Positions 33,142 through 42,000 of a DNA stretch of 64,000 nt are shown here, one piece after another. The stretch's first letter is position 1; each line of letters begins with the position of its first letter. The position numbers and the translations under genes are program-made. The stretch lies in NCBI RefSeq assembly GCF_000342005.1, contig NZ_AOHO01000048.1, forward strand, positions 602,540 to 666,539, read 5' to 3'. Source of the stretch: Amycolatopsis decaplanina DSM 44594. Its GTDB lineage: Bacteria > Actinomycetota > Actinomycetes > Mycobacteriales > Pseudonocardiaceae. The notes beneath the pieces were generated by a model. It made no database searches. It was not told the origin of the DNA and saw only the letters and a program-made list of their open reading frames with translations.

Positions 33142-33640
33142 CGCTGTTCGCTCGATGTGGGTTACTGGTCCGTTGTGACCTGCGGTAGTGCCGCCAGGTG
33201 GTCTAATCTCAGTGCGCGGAAAACGGCCACTCGTACGGACTAATGACGCTTCCGCATCGTGGGAAATTCACCCTGCTGTGGCATGTCCCATTCTTTGATC
33301 ACGAGATTGACACTCGGGCGCCTTCGCACGAGTATTCCGCCCATGCGATCCCCAGTCGCCTTGGTGTGGCGCCGGCACGTTGACTTGCGGCAGCAAGCAA
33401 GCGCGCTGTGTATGGATTCCTGACCTATTCCGGGCTTGTCGCGGCGTAACTGAATTCGCGTATCCGAAACGGATGCGCCCGTTCCTCGCGCGCTGACACT
33501 TTCCGCTGTGCCGCAATGGTTCCCTGCTTGAACCCGCGGTCGATTGCTTTCCCTTTGATCCGTGCCGGTGACGCCTGCGCGAAATGGGGGAGAGATGTGC
33601 CGGTTGTCTGGCGCTTCGGTAGCGAAAAGAGGGAGAAAGA
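33142..33640. other. 499-base intergenic region upstream of the SBP56-like cassette
   Basis: No coding frame or structural RNA stands out. Base composition is less GC-rich than the surroundings and there is no P1 repeat. It must contain the promoter of the cassette; a GAGGGAGAAAGA ribosome-binding site ends it. Confidence 0.5.
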
Positions 33641-35485
33641 ATGCTATCCAACTCGCCCAGGTGGCAAAAAGTGGTGATAGGCGCCTTGGCGGCGACGCTC
33701 GCCGTAGGCACGGTGACCTATACCGGCTCCACGACGAGCGCCTACGCCGACGTCCAGGTCGTCAAGGACGCGAAGAAGGCGGCCGACGGCAAGGAGTACT
33801 GGGTCCAGAACCACCTGGTGTCCAAGGATGTCGCGGCGTCCCGGGGCGCGGACGGCGGGCGCAAGAAGTGGCTGCTGGTCTGGGCCGGCGACGAGAACAT
33901 CGCCGACACCGTGGTCAAGGACATCAAGAACCTGCCGGGTTCGCTCGGCGGCGGCCTGAACAAGTTCAAGAACGCGTTGCCCGGTCCGGACTTCCTCGCC
34001 GTGATCGACGCGACGCAGGGTTCGCCGACCTACGGCAAGGTCGTCAACACCGCCACCGTCGGACCGCTCGTCGAGAATGAGCCGCACCACATGCAGTACG
34101 TGTGGCACAAGGGTGACACGATCTACGCTGGCGCGCTGTTCGCCGCGGCGACGTACGCCTTCGACGTCTCCGCGTTGCCACGACTGAAGCTCAAGGGCGT
34201 CAGCCTCCCGACCCAGACCCTCGGCGGTTCCGTGCCGGACGCGTATTGGGTGCTCAAGGACGGCACCGCGTACGGCACGTACATGGGCGGCCCGGTCGTG
34301 CCGGGCCCGCACACCTACGCCAACGGTTCCACCGTGGTGGGCAACGGTTTCGCCGGCAGCCCCGGCGAGGTCGTCCGCTTCGACCAGAACGCACAGGTGC
34401 TTTCCGAATCCCCGGCCGCCACGCCGCAGGGCGACAACAAGAAGTTGTGCGACAACCTCCCGCAACTGGACAAGCCGACCTGCGCCAACCCGCACGGCAT
34501 CCAGGCCCGGGAGGACCTCAACACTCTCGTTACCAGTGACTACGCCGAGCCGCGCAACATCATCCTCGACCCGGTGAAGCAGCCGTCGCCGTATCTGCGG
34601 CGTCCGACCGTCCGCACCTGGGACATCTCCGACCGCAACAAGCCGAAGCTCAAGGCGGTCTCGTACCTGCCGGACGGTCCGAGGGCCGATCCCGCCGACC
34701 CGCTGCACGCCGAGAGCCGCGCGGTCATGGAGACCACGGTGACCAACCTGCCCGGTCACAAGGGCGCGTTCGCCCAGACCATGCAGGGCGGCGCGGTGTT
34801 CTACACGCCGGACATCACCGCCAAGGAGCCGCACTGGATCCAGGTGTTCGACGACGGCGCCGCGAACAAGGCGATCCACCCGAACAACGACTCCAACGGC
34901 GGCGGGTCGAACGGTGGCTGGATCCAGACCAGCCCCGACGACAGGTACCTCTACCGCGCCATCACCGGACGGTCCAAGGGCGCGCTCGGCCCGGACGACC
35001 CTGGCACCACCGGTGGCGTGTACATCCTCGACATCCAGAAGCTGCTCGCCGCCGGCGACAAGGTCGAGAACATCAAGGGCCGGATCGACACGAAGGAGAA
35101 GTCCCAGCAGGGCGGTGGCGGCGACCTGCCGACCGTCGTCGGCGCGGCGCCGATCAACCCGGGAACGCCGGGGGGTGGCCCGCACTGGGGCGCGTACGAC
35201 AACTTCGTGCTCGGTGACGACGGGTACTACCACGAAACCGACAAGCCGCGGCACCTCGCGGTGTCGAACTACTTCGTCGCACGGTCCGGTTTGGACGGTG
35301 ACCACAAGGTCAACCTGTTGAACCTCGGCGAGGACGGGAAGATCGCGGTCGACCAGAACTTCCGGGACGAATTCACCGGACAGGTCGGGATCAACTTCAA
35401 CCGGAAGACCTGGCCGCATGGGTCCTTCGGCAACGCCAAGCCGCACTCCGAACTGTTCGTCGTGGCGGACGCGGACCTCAAGTGA
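33641..35485 (+). CDS. Secreted SBP56 / methanethiol-oxidase-like beta-propeller protein
   Basis: The 614-residue protein has a Sec signal (VVIGALAATLAVGTVTYTGS) with a likely cleavage after AYA36. The mature part resembles the selenium-binding protein (SBP56) / methanethiol oxidase propeller family: EPHHMQYVWHKGD at 148-159 (His149, His150, His156), CANPHGIQAREDLNTLVTSD at 281-300, RTWDISDRNKPKL and PHWIQVFDDG. In that family histidines bind copper and some members oxidise methanethiol; Se-binding was first reported for SELENBP1. Here length is longer than usual (about 460) with insertions. GTG of the next frame overlaps its stop. Function is inferred. Confidence 0.65.
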   Translation: MLSNSPRWQKVVIGALAATLAVGTVTYTGSTTSAYADVQVVKDAKKAADGKEYWVQNHLVSKDVAASRGADGGRKKWLLVWAGDENIADTVVKDIKNLPGSLGGGLNKFKNALPGPDFLAVIDATQGSPTYGKVVNTATVGPLVENEPHHMQYVWHKGDTIYAGALFAAATYAFDVSALPRLKLKGVSLPTQTLGGSVPDAYWVLKDGTAYGTYMGGPVVPGPHTYANGSTVVGNGFAGSPGEVVRFDQNAQVLSESPAATPQGDNKKLCDNLPQLDKPTCANPHGIQAREDLNTLVTSDYAEPRNIILDPVKQPSPYLRRPTVRTWDISDRNKPKLKAVSYLPDGPRADPADPLHAESRAVMETTVTNLPGHKGAFAQTMQGGAVFYTPDITAKEPHWIQVFDDGAANKAIHPNNDSNGGGSNGGWIQTSPDDRYLYRAITGRSKGALGPDDPGTTGGVYILDIQKLLAAGDKVENIKGRIDTKEKSQQGGGGDLPTVVGAAPINPGTPGGGPHWGAYDNFVLGDDGYYHETDKPRHLAVSNYFVARSGLDGDHKVNLLNLGEDGKIAVDQNFRDEFTGQVGINFNRKTWPHGSFGNAKPHSELFVVADADLK

Positions 35486-35505
35486 CCCTGCTCGGCGCGG
35501 AAGGT

Positions 35506-35536
35506 CGTGGGTGGTGGGCACACTCCGCCACCCACG
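35506..35536 (+). other. Hairpin between the propeller gene and the membrane protein gene
   Basis: CGTGGGTGG and CCACCCACG pair perfectly across 13 bases, directly after the propeller stop and before the membrane protein ribosome-binding site. It may tune the ratio of the two products. Confidence 0.5.
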
Positions 35537-35565
35537 GCCCCGCCGATCTGCTCGGAGAAGGTCCC

Positions 35566-37326
35566 ATGGATCACCACGTCATACCGGCGAGCTCGGGTTC
35601 GACCGGAGTCGACATCGCACTGGTCCTGCTCAGGCTCGGCCTCCTGCTGACGACCGCTTTCCTTGCCGGTACGGGAATCCTGCGCCCGCTGGTGGGTGAG
35701 CTGCCCTTGCGTCTCCACCTCACCATCGCCGCCCTCGGCGGGGTTTCCGCCGCGCTCGCCGCGGCTTCCACCTTCGCGACCGACGTCAATGTCATCGCGC
35801 TGATCGTGCATCTCGTGCTCGCACTTGCCGTTCCCGTCCTGGTCCGGCGGCCGACGGCGGGCCGCTGGGCCTCCCTAGCGCTCGCCGCGTTGGTGGTGCT
35901 CGAAACCTCGCTCGGGCGGACAGGTGTCGAATTCGCCATCGACACCGTCTATGTCGCCGCGGCGGCCTTGTGGTTCGGTGTCACCGTTCTTTCCGGCTGG
36001 ATACCCGCCGATCAGTGGCGCCAGACGAACTTCCGGCTCGGCCCGCTTTCCCTGACACTGGGCGGACTTCTCGTCGTCGCGGGCGCGGTCCAGCTGTTCT
36101 CCTCCGGCCTGGGCTTCGACCGCCGGATCTACGGCACACTCTTCGGTCTCACGTTGCTGGCGATCGCTCTGCTGCCGGTCGCCGCCACCGTGGTCGCCGG
36201 CTTCTTCTTCTCAGGCAAGGAATCCACGCGCTCCTATCGGCTCGGCGCGGCCGCCGTGGCCGTCGGTTTCGTTGCCTGGAGTGCTCTCGCGGCCATTCCC
36301 AAACCGCCCGAGCTTCCGATTCCCGGTGTCGCGTTGCTCGCCGATGCCTCCCTCGGTGAGCAGGGGTTCCCTGTCCTGGTGAGTCCGCAGCGGCCCGGCA
36401 AGAACCTCGTCCACTTTCCCGCGAGTGCGGGCGAAGAGCTCTCCGCCGGCATCGAAGGCGGCCTGATCGGCAAGGCCATCGTGCGCCCCGGCGCCGAAGG
36501 CACCTGGGCCGAGATCGATCTGCCGAAGGGCCGCAGCGACCTGATCATCGGCCGCGGCGAGGAGAAGACGACCATCGAGGTCGACGCGGGGGAGGAGCAG
36601 GGGCCCGTCATCGCCGACACGGACGCGCCCGAGTGCGCTTCGGCGGCGCTGGGCGGCCTGATCGCCGACCGCCGCGAAGTCCTCACCTCATGCCCTGCGG
36701 ACGCGCTTTCGAGTGAGGACAGTGGCTCTCTCGTCAAACTCGTCGAATTCCTCGCCGGGCGCAAGCCTTCCGCGCTCACGCTCGTCGAGGACACCTCACC
36801 GCGCGGTGTAGCCGCCGCGAAGCTCGTCCGCGAGACCGCCGCGCGGTCCGGTCTGCCGGTGCAGGCCGAGGCGGGGCCGAATACCGCGCTGATCGTCGTG
36901 TCCGGTTGGGCGGGCGGTTACACGGCGATGACCCGCGCGGCCGAGTCCCAGCGGCTCAAGCCGACCCATCAATACGGCCTGTACCTGGCGCCGTGGCTGC
37001 TGAACGGGCCGATCGTCAACTCCGTCGCGAGTTCTTCGGTGCCGCTGAGGTTCGATCCGCGCGAGCAGGTCGCCGTGAGTTTCGCGGTTGCCGCGGGCAA
37101 TGCCTTCGGCGGTGAAAGTCCCACACTCGGCGGCTTCCGGAGCTGGCTGGGCGACCAAGGGAGGTCGATCGACGGCGACGTCCAGATCTTCGCGGCGGCG
37201 CAGGTCAACGCCATGCCGATGTACCCGGGCGAACCGCATGCCGTCGGGATGATCGCCGACCGGAACTACGCGGGGCAATGGATTCCCGACGGCACCATCG
37301 TGCCGGTCAGCACGGTACCGCGGTGA
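35566..37326 (+). CDS. Polytopic membrane protein with CopD-like N-terminal half and large extracytoplasmic domain
   Basis: The 586-residue protein begins MDHHVIPASSGSTGVD and has about eight hydrophobic segments in residues 16-245; VYVAAAALWFGVTVLSGW resembles helices of the copper-resistance CopD family. Residues about 250-586 form a non-membrane domain with Cys in DAPECASAAL and LTSCPAD, likely outside the cell. I chose ATG 35566 because GGAGAAGG lies just upstream; the in-frame GTG 35482 that overlaps the propeller stop would add 28 residues without features. Pairing with the copper-type propeller suggests a role in its metal loading, but this is a guess. Confidence 0.6.
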   Translation: MDHHVIPASSGSTGVDIALVLLRLGLLLTTAFLAGTGILRPLVGELPLRLHLTIAALGGVSAALAAASTFATDVNVIALIVHLVLALAVPVLVRRPTAGRWASLALAALVVLETSLGRTGVEFAIDTVYVAAAALWFGVTVLSGWIPADQWRQTNFRLGPLSLTLGGLLVVAGAVQLFSSGLGFDRRIYGTLFGLTLLAIALLPVAATVVAGFFFSGKESTRSYRLGAAAVAVGFVAWSALAAIPKPPELPIPGVALLADASLGEQGFPVLVSPQRPGKNLVHFPASAGEELSAGIEGGLIGKAIVRPGAEGTWAEIDLPKGRSDLIIGRGEEKTTIEVDAGEEQGPVIADTDAPECASAALGGLIADRREVLTSCPADALSSEDSGSLVKLVEFLAGRKPSALTLVEDTSPRGVAAAKLVRETAARSGLPVQAEAGPNTALIVVSGWAGGYTAMTRAAESQRLKPTHQYGLYLAPWLLNGPIVNSVASSSVPLRFDPREQVAVSFAVAAGNAFGGESPTLGGFRSWLGDQGRSIDGDVQIFAAAQVNAMPMYPGEPHAVGMIADRNYAGQWIPDGTIVPVSTVPR

Positions 37327-37371
37327 AGGATTCCGCTCGATTCCAGCAGCGGTAAGGAAAAGGGAGAAGAG

Positions 37372-37605
37372 ATGAAGCGAATCGCGGCCCGTGTGCTGCT
37401 GCCGCTCGCCGTCGCGGGCGCGCTGTCCGGACTCGCCGACGGGGTCGCCTCGGCCGATCCGCTGCCGGGTCTGCCCACCGGTGGCGGCAGCCCCGCGGTC
37501 TGGCTGATCCCCGGCCTCGACCTCGGCGGACTGCTCGGCCCGACCGTCCCAGTGCCCACCGAAGTCCTTGCCCCGATCTACGGGATCATCACGCCGATTT
37601 CGTAA
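37372..37605 (+). CDS. Small secreted peptide (77 aa), unknown
   Basis: A Sec signal (RVLLPLAVAGALSGLADGVA, cleavage after ASA) is followed by a mature peptide of about 49 residues rich in Gly, Pro, Leu and Ile (DPLPGLPTGGG, PIYGIITPIS). AGGGAGAAG precedes ATG 37372. Like the next gene it is tiny, secreted and hydrophobic, and the pair follows the membrane protein in tandem. I do not recognise the family. Confidence 0.7.
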   Translation: MKRIAARVLLPLAVAGALSGLADGVASADPLPGLPTGGGSPAVWLIPGLDLGGLLGPTVPVPTEVLAPIYGIITPIS

Positions 37606-37631
37606 AACCGTTACCAGCAAAGGAGAATCTC

Positions 37632-37865
37632 ATGAAGAAGACCTTCGTTCGTGCGGTCATCGGCGCCGCACTCGCCGGCCTCGTCGTGCTCGGCTCGGTC
37701 GCTCCGGCGCTCGCCGCGCAGGACGTCCCGGACGATGTCGTGGTCGTCGACGAGCCCGACACGAGCGACCTCGACAACATCTGGACGTTCGCGCCGCTCG
37801 GCGTCCCGGTGCTGGGCCTCATCCAGTCCCTCAACGGCGTCCCCGGCCGGTTGCTGCCGTCCTGA
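37632..37865 (+). CDS. Small secreted peptide (77 aa), unknown, tandem partner
   Basis: A Sec signal (RAVIGAALAGLVVLGSVAPA, cleavage after ALA) is followed by an acidic segment (VPDDVVVVDEPDTSDLDN) and a hydrophobic end (APLGVPVLGLIQSLNGVPG). AGGAGA precedes ATG 37632, 26 bases after the first peptide gene. The two peptides share size and layout but not sequence. Confidence 0.7.
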   Translation: MKKTFVRAVIGAALAGLVVLGSVAPALAAQDVPDDVVVVDEPDTSDLDNIWTFAPLGVPVLGLIQSLNGVPGRLLPS

Positions 37866-37872
37866 CTTCCGT

Positions 37873-37900
37873 GGCGGCGCGGCTCTCGGGCCGCGCCGCC
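37873..37900 (+). terminator. Terminator-like hairpin after the small peptide genes
   Basis: GGCGGCGCGGC pairs with GCCGCGCCGCC across TCTCGG, followed by GCTTTCGG. It separates the secreted cassette from the MmpS-like gene. Confidence 0.65.
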
Positions 37901-37920
37901 GCTTTCGGTGAGGAGGATCG

Positions 37921-38436
37921 ATGGCCGATAGACAACTGATCGGGCGCACCGCCATCGCGGGGATCGTGGTGGCCGCGCTCGCGACCTGTGTGGTGCTGCT
38001 CAACGGTGGTGCGGAGCCGCAGGCCGAGACCGTGGCCGTGGTCGGCGAGCCGACCGAGGCCGCGCCGTCGCGGGGGCCGGACCGCACGATCACGAGGACG
38101 CTGAGCCAGGCGCAGCCGCAGCCGGTGTCGAACGACTGGCGGATCGTCTACGAACTCGTCGGGACGGGGACCGCGACCGTGGTCTACGACTCGAACGGGC
38201 TGGGGCTCGTGCACCAGGAGCTGCAGGTGCCGCTGCCGTGGCGCAAGGAGCTCACGTGGAAGAACACCGGCACCCCGCCGACCGTCCAGGTGATGGGTCA
38301 GGGCGAGGGCGCCGTCGAATGCCGGGTGGCCGTGGGCGGAGCCGTCGTCACCTCGGAGAAGTCCACCCCCGGCGAGGTCGCGACCTGCGCCGGCCGCCTT
38401 GCCCCCTCCCGACCCGCGTCGACTTTCGCGGGCTAA
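37921..38436 (+). CDS. MmpS-family single-pass membrane protein
   Basis: The 171-residue protein has one N-terminal membrane helix (TAIAGIVVAALATCVVLL) and an extracytoplasmic MmpS-like domain: VYELVGTGTATVVYDSNGLG, LPWRKELTW, and C-terminal cysteines in VECRVAVGG and VATCAG. MmpS proteins accompany MmpL exporters in mycobacteria; no MmpL is adjacent here. ATG 37921 follows GGTGAGGAGG. Its TAA stop at 38434-38436 lies inside a degenerate P1 repeat. Confidence 0.75.
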   Translation: MADRQLIGRTAIAGIVVAALATCVVLLNGGAEPQAETVAVVGEPTEAAPSRGPDRTITRTLSQAQPQPVSNDWRIVYELVGTGTATVVYDSNGLGLVHQELQVPLPWRKELTWKNTGTPPTVQVMGQGEGAVECRVAVGGAVVTSEKSTPGEVATCAGRLAPSRPASTFAG

Positions 38437-38490
38437 CCGCGATCCGGGCGGCGGGAGGCGGACTTGCGTTCAGCCCCCTAAACGCGATCC
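38421..38490. repeat. Two intergenic repeats, family P1
   Basis: A degenerate copy at 38421-38446 (GACTTTCGCGGGCTAACC then GCGATCC) contains the TAA of the MmpS-like gene. A second copy at 38462-38490 (ACTTGCGTTCAGCCCCCTAA then ACGCGATCC) follows. Confidence 0.8.
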
Positions 38491-38533
38491 GGTGGTGGGG
38501 AAAACCGGTGGCCATGCTAGGCAGAATGTAGCC

Positions 38534-39034
38534 ATGACCTGGAGCTTCGAAGTCACCCCCGTCGATCACCCGGACGCCGCTCAGCTGCTGCGCGAGTACC
38601 TGGACGAGATCGCGTCCCGCTACTACGAGCGCCAGGTCACCGAAGAGGAGCTCGACGCCGCGCTGGAGGAGCACCACAGCCGGGACATGGTCCCGCCGAC
38701 CGGCGCCTTCCTCCTCGCGCGGCGGGACGGGGTGCTGGCAGGCTGCGCCGGGCTCCGGGTCGTCGCGCCCGACACCACCGAACTCAAACGCGTCTTCCTG
38801 CGGAAGTCCGAGCGCGGCAAGGGCGGCGCGGCGCTGCTCGTGGCCGCCGCCGAGGAGGTCGCCCGCGGCCTCGGGGCCACGACCATCCGCCTCGACACCC
38901 GTAGCGACCTCGTCGAGGCGAGGGCCCTGTACGCGCGCCTCGGCTACGAGGAGGTCGAGCCCTTCAACGACGACCCCTTCGCGCACTACTACTTCGCGAA
39001 GCCCCTGGCCCCGGCCGTGCCGGATCGCGTTTAG
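38534..39034 (+). CDS. GNAT-family N-acetyltransferase
   Basis: The 166-residue protein has the GNAT acetyl-CoA signature: VFLRKSERGKGGAALL with the GKGGA loop, then RLDTRSDLVEARALYARLGY. It acetylates an amine of unknown identity. ATG 38534 (MTWSFEVTP) is the first sensible start. The C-terminus PDRV and its TAG come from the P1 repeat at 39021-39050, which also ends the convergent gene. Confidence 0.85.
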   Translation: MTWSFEVTPVDHPDAAQLLREYLDEIASRYYERQVTEEELDAALEEHHSRDMVPPTGAFLLARRDGVLAGCAGLRVVAPDTTELKRVFLRKSERGKGGAALLVAAAEEVARGLGATTIRLDTRSDLVEARALYARLGYEEVEPFNDDPFAHYYFAKPLAPAVPDRV

Positions 39035-39050
39035 CCCGCTAAACGCGACG
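39021..39050. repeat. Intergenic repeat, family P1, providing both stop codons of two convergent genes
   Basis: CGGATCGCGTTTAGCCCGCT then AAACGCGACG. The plus-strand TAG (39032-39034) ends the GNAT gene and the minus-strand TAG (39041-39039) ends the membrane protein gene. The two genes are 4 bases apart. Confidence 0.92.
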
Positions 39051-40475
39051 CGGGCGCGGGCGGAAGGTGGCGTTGGTGAGGAGGGCACCGGCGAGGACGG
39101 GGGCCAGCCCGATCAGCAGCAGGAAGACGCCGGTGTCCTTCCCCTCGATCAGCGGATGCCACCACAGCGGCGTCACGGCGATGTCGACGACGTCACCCCG
39201 CTCCGGGAACGTCCCGAACGACATCCACCGCAGGTCCTTGACCTCGTGCGTCTCGCCGTCGAGTTCGTAGGTGCCGTCCACCAGGTTGCCGTTGCCGCAG
39301 CCGGTGCAGCTCGACGTGCTCGCCTCCGCCCGCAGGGTCGCGGTCACGGTGAGCCGCGCCTCGGGGGCGAGCCCGGTCAACGCGGTCAGCGAGTTCACCG
39401 CGAGCGCCAGCCCCGGCAGCACCAGCGCGAGCGCGACGACCGTGCGCGCCACCAGCGACAGCGACGACAGCGGCTGACGGCCCGCCGCTTCCCGGCGCCG
39501 GTTGAGCGGGCCGCGGAGCCCGGCGAGCGGACCCCGCCGTCCGCCGAGCCATCCGGCGTCGCTGGTGTCGGAAGCGGTTACGACAGACTTGAAATCCGCG
39601 TCGCTCCAGTCCACTTCGGATGCCAGGACGGCCAGGCGGCGCGAGTCGGCGAACATCATCTCTTCGGTCAGCGTCCCGGCTTCGGAGGTCCACAGTGAAC
39701 CGCCGTGGAAGGCGACCTCGCGGACCCGGAACCACGGATCGCCGTCCAGCAGCGCGCGGACGCCAGGGGAGAGCAGAGCCTCGGCGAACTCCGGATCGGA
39801 CGTCGTCACGGTGAACCGGCGGTCGAACCCCGTGCCGGTCTCGAACCGTTGGAGCAGGGCGTCCGGCTTCGGCGCCCCGACGGTGTTCCGCGTGATCCGG
39901 GCGTCCTCCAGCGGTGTGAACCGCTCCGGCTCGAAGGCGCCCGCCGCGGGGGTGATGACGACCGACGGCACGACAGGCGTCCGAAGCTGGATCAGGGCGT
40001 ACGTCCCATCACTCAGGTCGGCTGTCCTGGCCAGCTCCGGGAAGCCCTCCGAGCCACCGAGCCGGTACTCGACCCCGAGCAGTCGATGCCCGTTGTGGTC
40101 GAACTCGATCGCCGTTTCCACCGACTCGGGCGAAGCGTGGCTGACGGCGATACCGCGCGAGGGAAGCACGCCGAAGCTCGGCTCACCGGACGCGTCCAGC
40201 CTGCCGGCCCACGTCTTCTGCCGATACCCCCGCCACGCTGCCAGAGCGGCGATGACCAGCGGGAACGCGAACCACGGCCAGCCGGGCACCGCGCTGCCGG
40301 ACCCCGCCGAGAGCCAATACAGCGACGTCTCGGAGACGAGGATCCCGCAAAGCGCGTAGCTGACGGCCGCCGCGGTGGGCCGCCGTCCGTCGAAGCGCCC
40401 GCCGAGCAGCAGTAGCGCCAGGGCCAGCGTGTAGCCACCGGCGATGAGCCACGGCCCGGCCAGCTGATCGTCCAT
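39039..40475 (-). CDS. Membrane protein with DUF3592-like extracytoplasmic region, type VII cassette member
   Basis: The 478-residue protein has three N-terminal hydrophobic segments (LIAGGYTLALALLLLGG, AALCGIL-type, FAFPLVIAALAAW), a soluble middle of about 240 residues, then a pair of helices (TVVALALVLPGLALAVNSL and GVFLLLIGLAPVLAGALL) enclosing a small domain with a CxxC (SSCTGCGNGN). The last part resembles DUF3592-like proteins. It is 9 bases after the 387-residue protein in an apparent four-gene reverse operon. Function unknown. Its stop codon lies in a P1 repeat. Confidence 0.65.
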   Translation of the reverse strand: MDDQLAGPWLIAGGYTLALALLLLGGRFDGRRPTAAAVSYALCGILVSETSLYWLSAGSGSAVPGWPWFAFPLVIAALAAWRGYRQKTWAGRLDASGEPSFGVLPSRGIAVSHASPESVETAIEFDHNGHRLLGVEYRLGGSEGFPELARTADLSDGTYALIQLRTPVVPSVVITPAAGAFEPERFTPLEDARITRNTVGAPKPDALLQRFETGTGFDRRFTVTTSDPEFAEALLSPGVRALLDGDPWFRVREVAFHGGSLWTSEAGTLTEEMMFADSRRLAVLASEVDWSDADFKSVVTASDTSDAGWLGGRRGPLAGLRGPLNRRREAAGRQPLSSLSLVARTVVALALVLPGLALAVNSLTALTGLAPEARLTVTATLRAEASTSSCTGCGNGNLVDGTYELDGETHEVKDLRWMSFGTFPERGDVVDIAVTPLWWHPLIEGKDTGVFLLLIGLAPVLAGALLTNATFRPRPRRV

Positions 40476-40484
40476 CGGGCGACC

Positions 40485-41648
40485 CTACTGGTCCATGTCG
40501 AGGTTCTCGCGGGTCTCCGCTTCACTGTGGCGACCGCCGGTGCGGCCGTACTCCTGCCCGGCGGTGATGTTCTTGGTGTTGTCGATGGCCTTGTTCGCGA
40601 CGTCGAAAGCCGCCTTGCCCTGGTACGCCGACCCCTTCGACAGGTCGGCGGGATTGACCCCGACCACCTGCTTGATCGCCTGGTTCGGCACGCCCTTGAG
40701 AACGTCCTTCGCGGCATCGCCGAAGGTGCCCAGCTGCGTTCCGGATCCCTTGGCGAACGCGCCGACGATCGACTTCTCCTGACCGGGCGTCATCCCGATC
40801 TTGCCGGCCTTCGTCAGCTTCGAACCCTGCTTGACCAGGTCGTCCGTCCACTTGAGCATGAAGCCCATGAACTTGTCGAGCAGCTTGCCGAGCTTGCCGA
40901 GGTGCTTGGTGATCTTGCCCATCGCGCTCGCGGCCTTGGCGATCGTCGCGGTCATCGCGCCGGCCACCGACGAGCCGAGGCTGACGACGGAAGCGGCCAG
41001 CGCGGGCAGCCAGATGTAGATGGCCCAGGTGACCAGCTCGGAGATGATCGATTTGACGACCTCTTCGATGACGGTCATCACCATCGACCACATCTGCAGC
41101 GTCTCGGCCACCGTCCCGGCGCTGTTGCCGATGCCCTTGATGCCGACGGCGAAGTCGCCGAGCGCGTTCCGGGCGGCGTCGCCCGCGTCGCCCACCCAGT
41201 CCTTCAAGGACTCGTCGCCGGTCTTGACGAAGTCGTCGGCCAGCGTGACGAAGCCCTTGGCGATGTTGCCGAAGTTGCCCGCCGCGGTCTTGAGCGCCGG
41301 ACCGTCACCCGTGACGAAGTGCAGCGCGTCCTGCAGCGGCTGGATCAGTTCGATCAGGATGTTGAGGCCGTTGCTGACCAGCCAGCCCACCGGGTCGAGC
41401 ACGAAGCTCGCGAGATCCGCGCCCGCCCCCGCGATGAACCCGGCACCGTCCTGCACCAGCTGCCCGCCGGCGGCCACCAGGTCGCCCGGGCCTTGCGCGG
41501 CGCTGAACTTGTCGTAGGCGTTGGCGACGGTGGTGACGCCCTTACCCGCGATCGGCACCTTCTTCGCCGCGTCGAGCGCGTTCTTGCCGAAGCTGTCGTC
41601 ACCCGTGATCTTGACCCCGGCGGCGATGCTCGCCTTCTCGTCGGTCAT
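40485..41648 (-). CDS. WXG100-like / type VII secretion-associated protein (387 aa)
   Basis: The protein is Ala/Gly-rich, largely helical, with possible membrane-active stretches (AIYIWLPALAASVVSLGSSV and GAGFIAGAGADLASFV). The middle (DDFVKTGDESLKDWVGDAGD) resembles the WXG100-like helical hairpins of type VII secretion partners. No toxin or enzyme domain is apparent at the C-terminus (QEYGRTGGRHSEAETRENLD). It is the third gene in a cassette after YbaB-like and EspC-like genes. Likely exported or a secretion partner, by context only. Confidence 0.6.
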   Translation of the reverse strand: MTDEKASIAAGVKITGDDSFGKNALDAAKKVPIAGKGVTTVANAYDKFSAAQGPGDLVAAGGQLVQDGAGFIAGAGADLASFVLDPVGWLVSNGLNILIELIQPLQDALHFVTGDGPALKTAAGNFGNIAKGFVTLADDFVKTGDESLKDWVGDAGDAARNALGDFAVGIKGIGNSAGTVAETLQMWSMVMTVIEEVVKSIISELVTWAIYIWLPALAASVVSLGSSVAGAMTATIAKAASAMGKITKHLGKLGKLLDKFMGFMLKWTDDLVKQGSKLTKAGKIGMTPGQEKSIVGAFAKGSGTQLGTFGDAAKDVLKGVPNQAIKQVVGVNPADLSKGSAYQGKAAFDVANKAIDNTKNITAGQEYGRTGGRHSEAETRENLDMDQ

Positions 41649-41661
41649 GCCGTCCCCCAGC

Positions 41662-42000
41662 TCAGTTCGGTCCGTCGATCTTGGCTTCGTACTTCCCCAG
41701 GGTGATCGTCGCGTCGTTTTCGAAGCCGTTGTAGATCGACGCAGCCTGGGTCATCTTCCCGGAGAACGCGTCGACCCCGGTCTTCATCAGTTCGAGCAGC
41801 TCCCGCAGATCGGCGAGCTTGCCGGTGTAGGTCTGCTTCACCGCGAGCCCGATCAGGCCCCACGACTTGTCCGTGACGTCGGCCTGGTCGACGAGGCCGC
41901 CGAACTTGCCCGCCTCTTCCTTGTAATAACCGAGCTTGTTCGCGTAGTCGGTCAGAGCCTGCGTCTTGACCGCGTGCCCGCCGGCGCCTGGTCCGGTCAT
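41662..42000 (-). CDS. EspC-like type VII secretion target (112 aa)
   Basis: Short helical protein of ESX-1 EspC / DUF2580 type: central KSWGLIGLAVKQTY and a C-terminal YNGFENDAT with a YxxxE secretion-signal pattern at about residues 90-94. Such proteins are exported by ESX systems. ATG 42000 overlaps the YbaB-like stop (ATGA). No ESX core genes are in the window, so export would depend on a system elsewhere. Confidence 0.7.
   Translation of the reverse strand: MTGPGAGGHAVKTQALTDYANKLGYYKEEAGKFGGLVDQADVTDKSWGLIGLAVKQTYTGKLADLRELLELMKTGVDAFSGKMTQAASIYNGFENDATITLGKYEAKIDGPN

Noticed and set aside
35482..35565. GTG 35482 as start of the membrane protein
   Set aside because: It overlaps the propeller stop, but the added 28 residues look random and a hairpin lies within; GGAGAAGG before ATG 35566 is far better.
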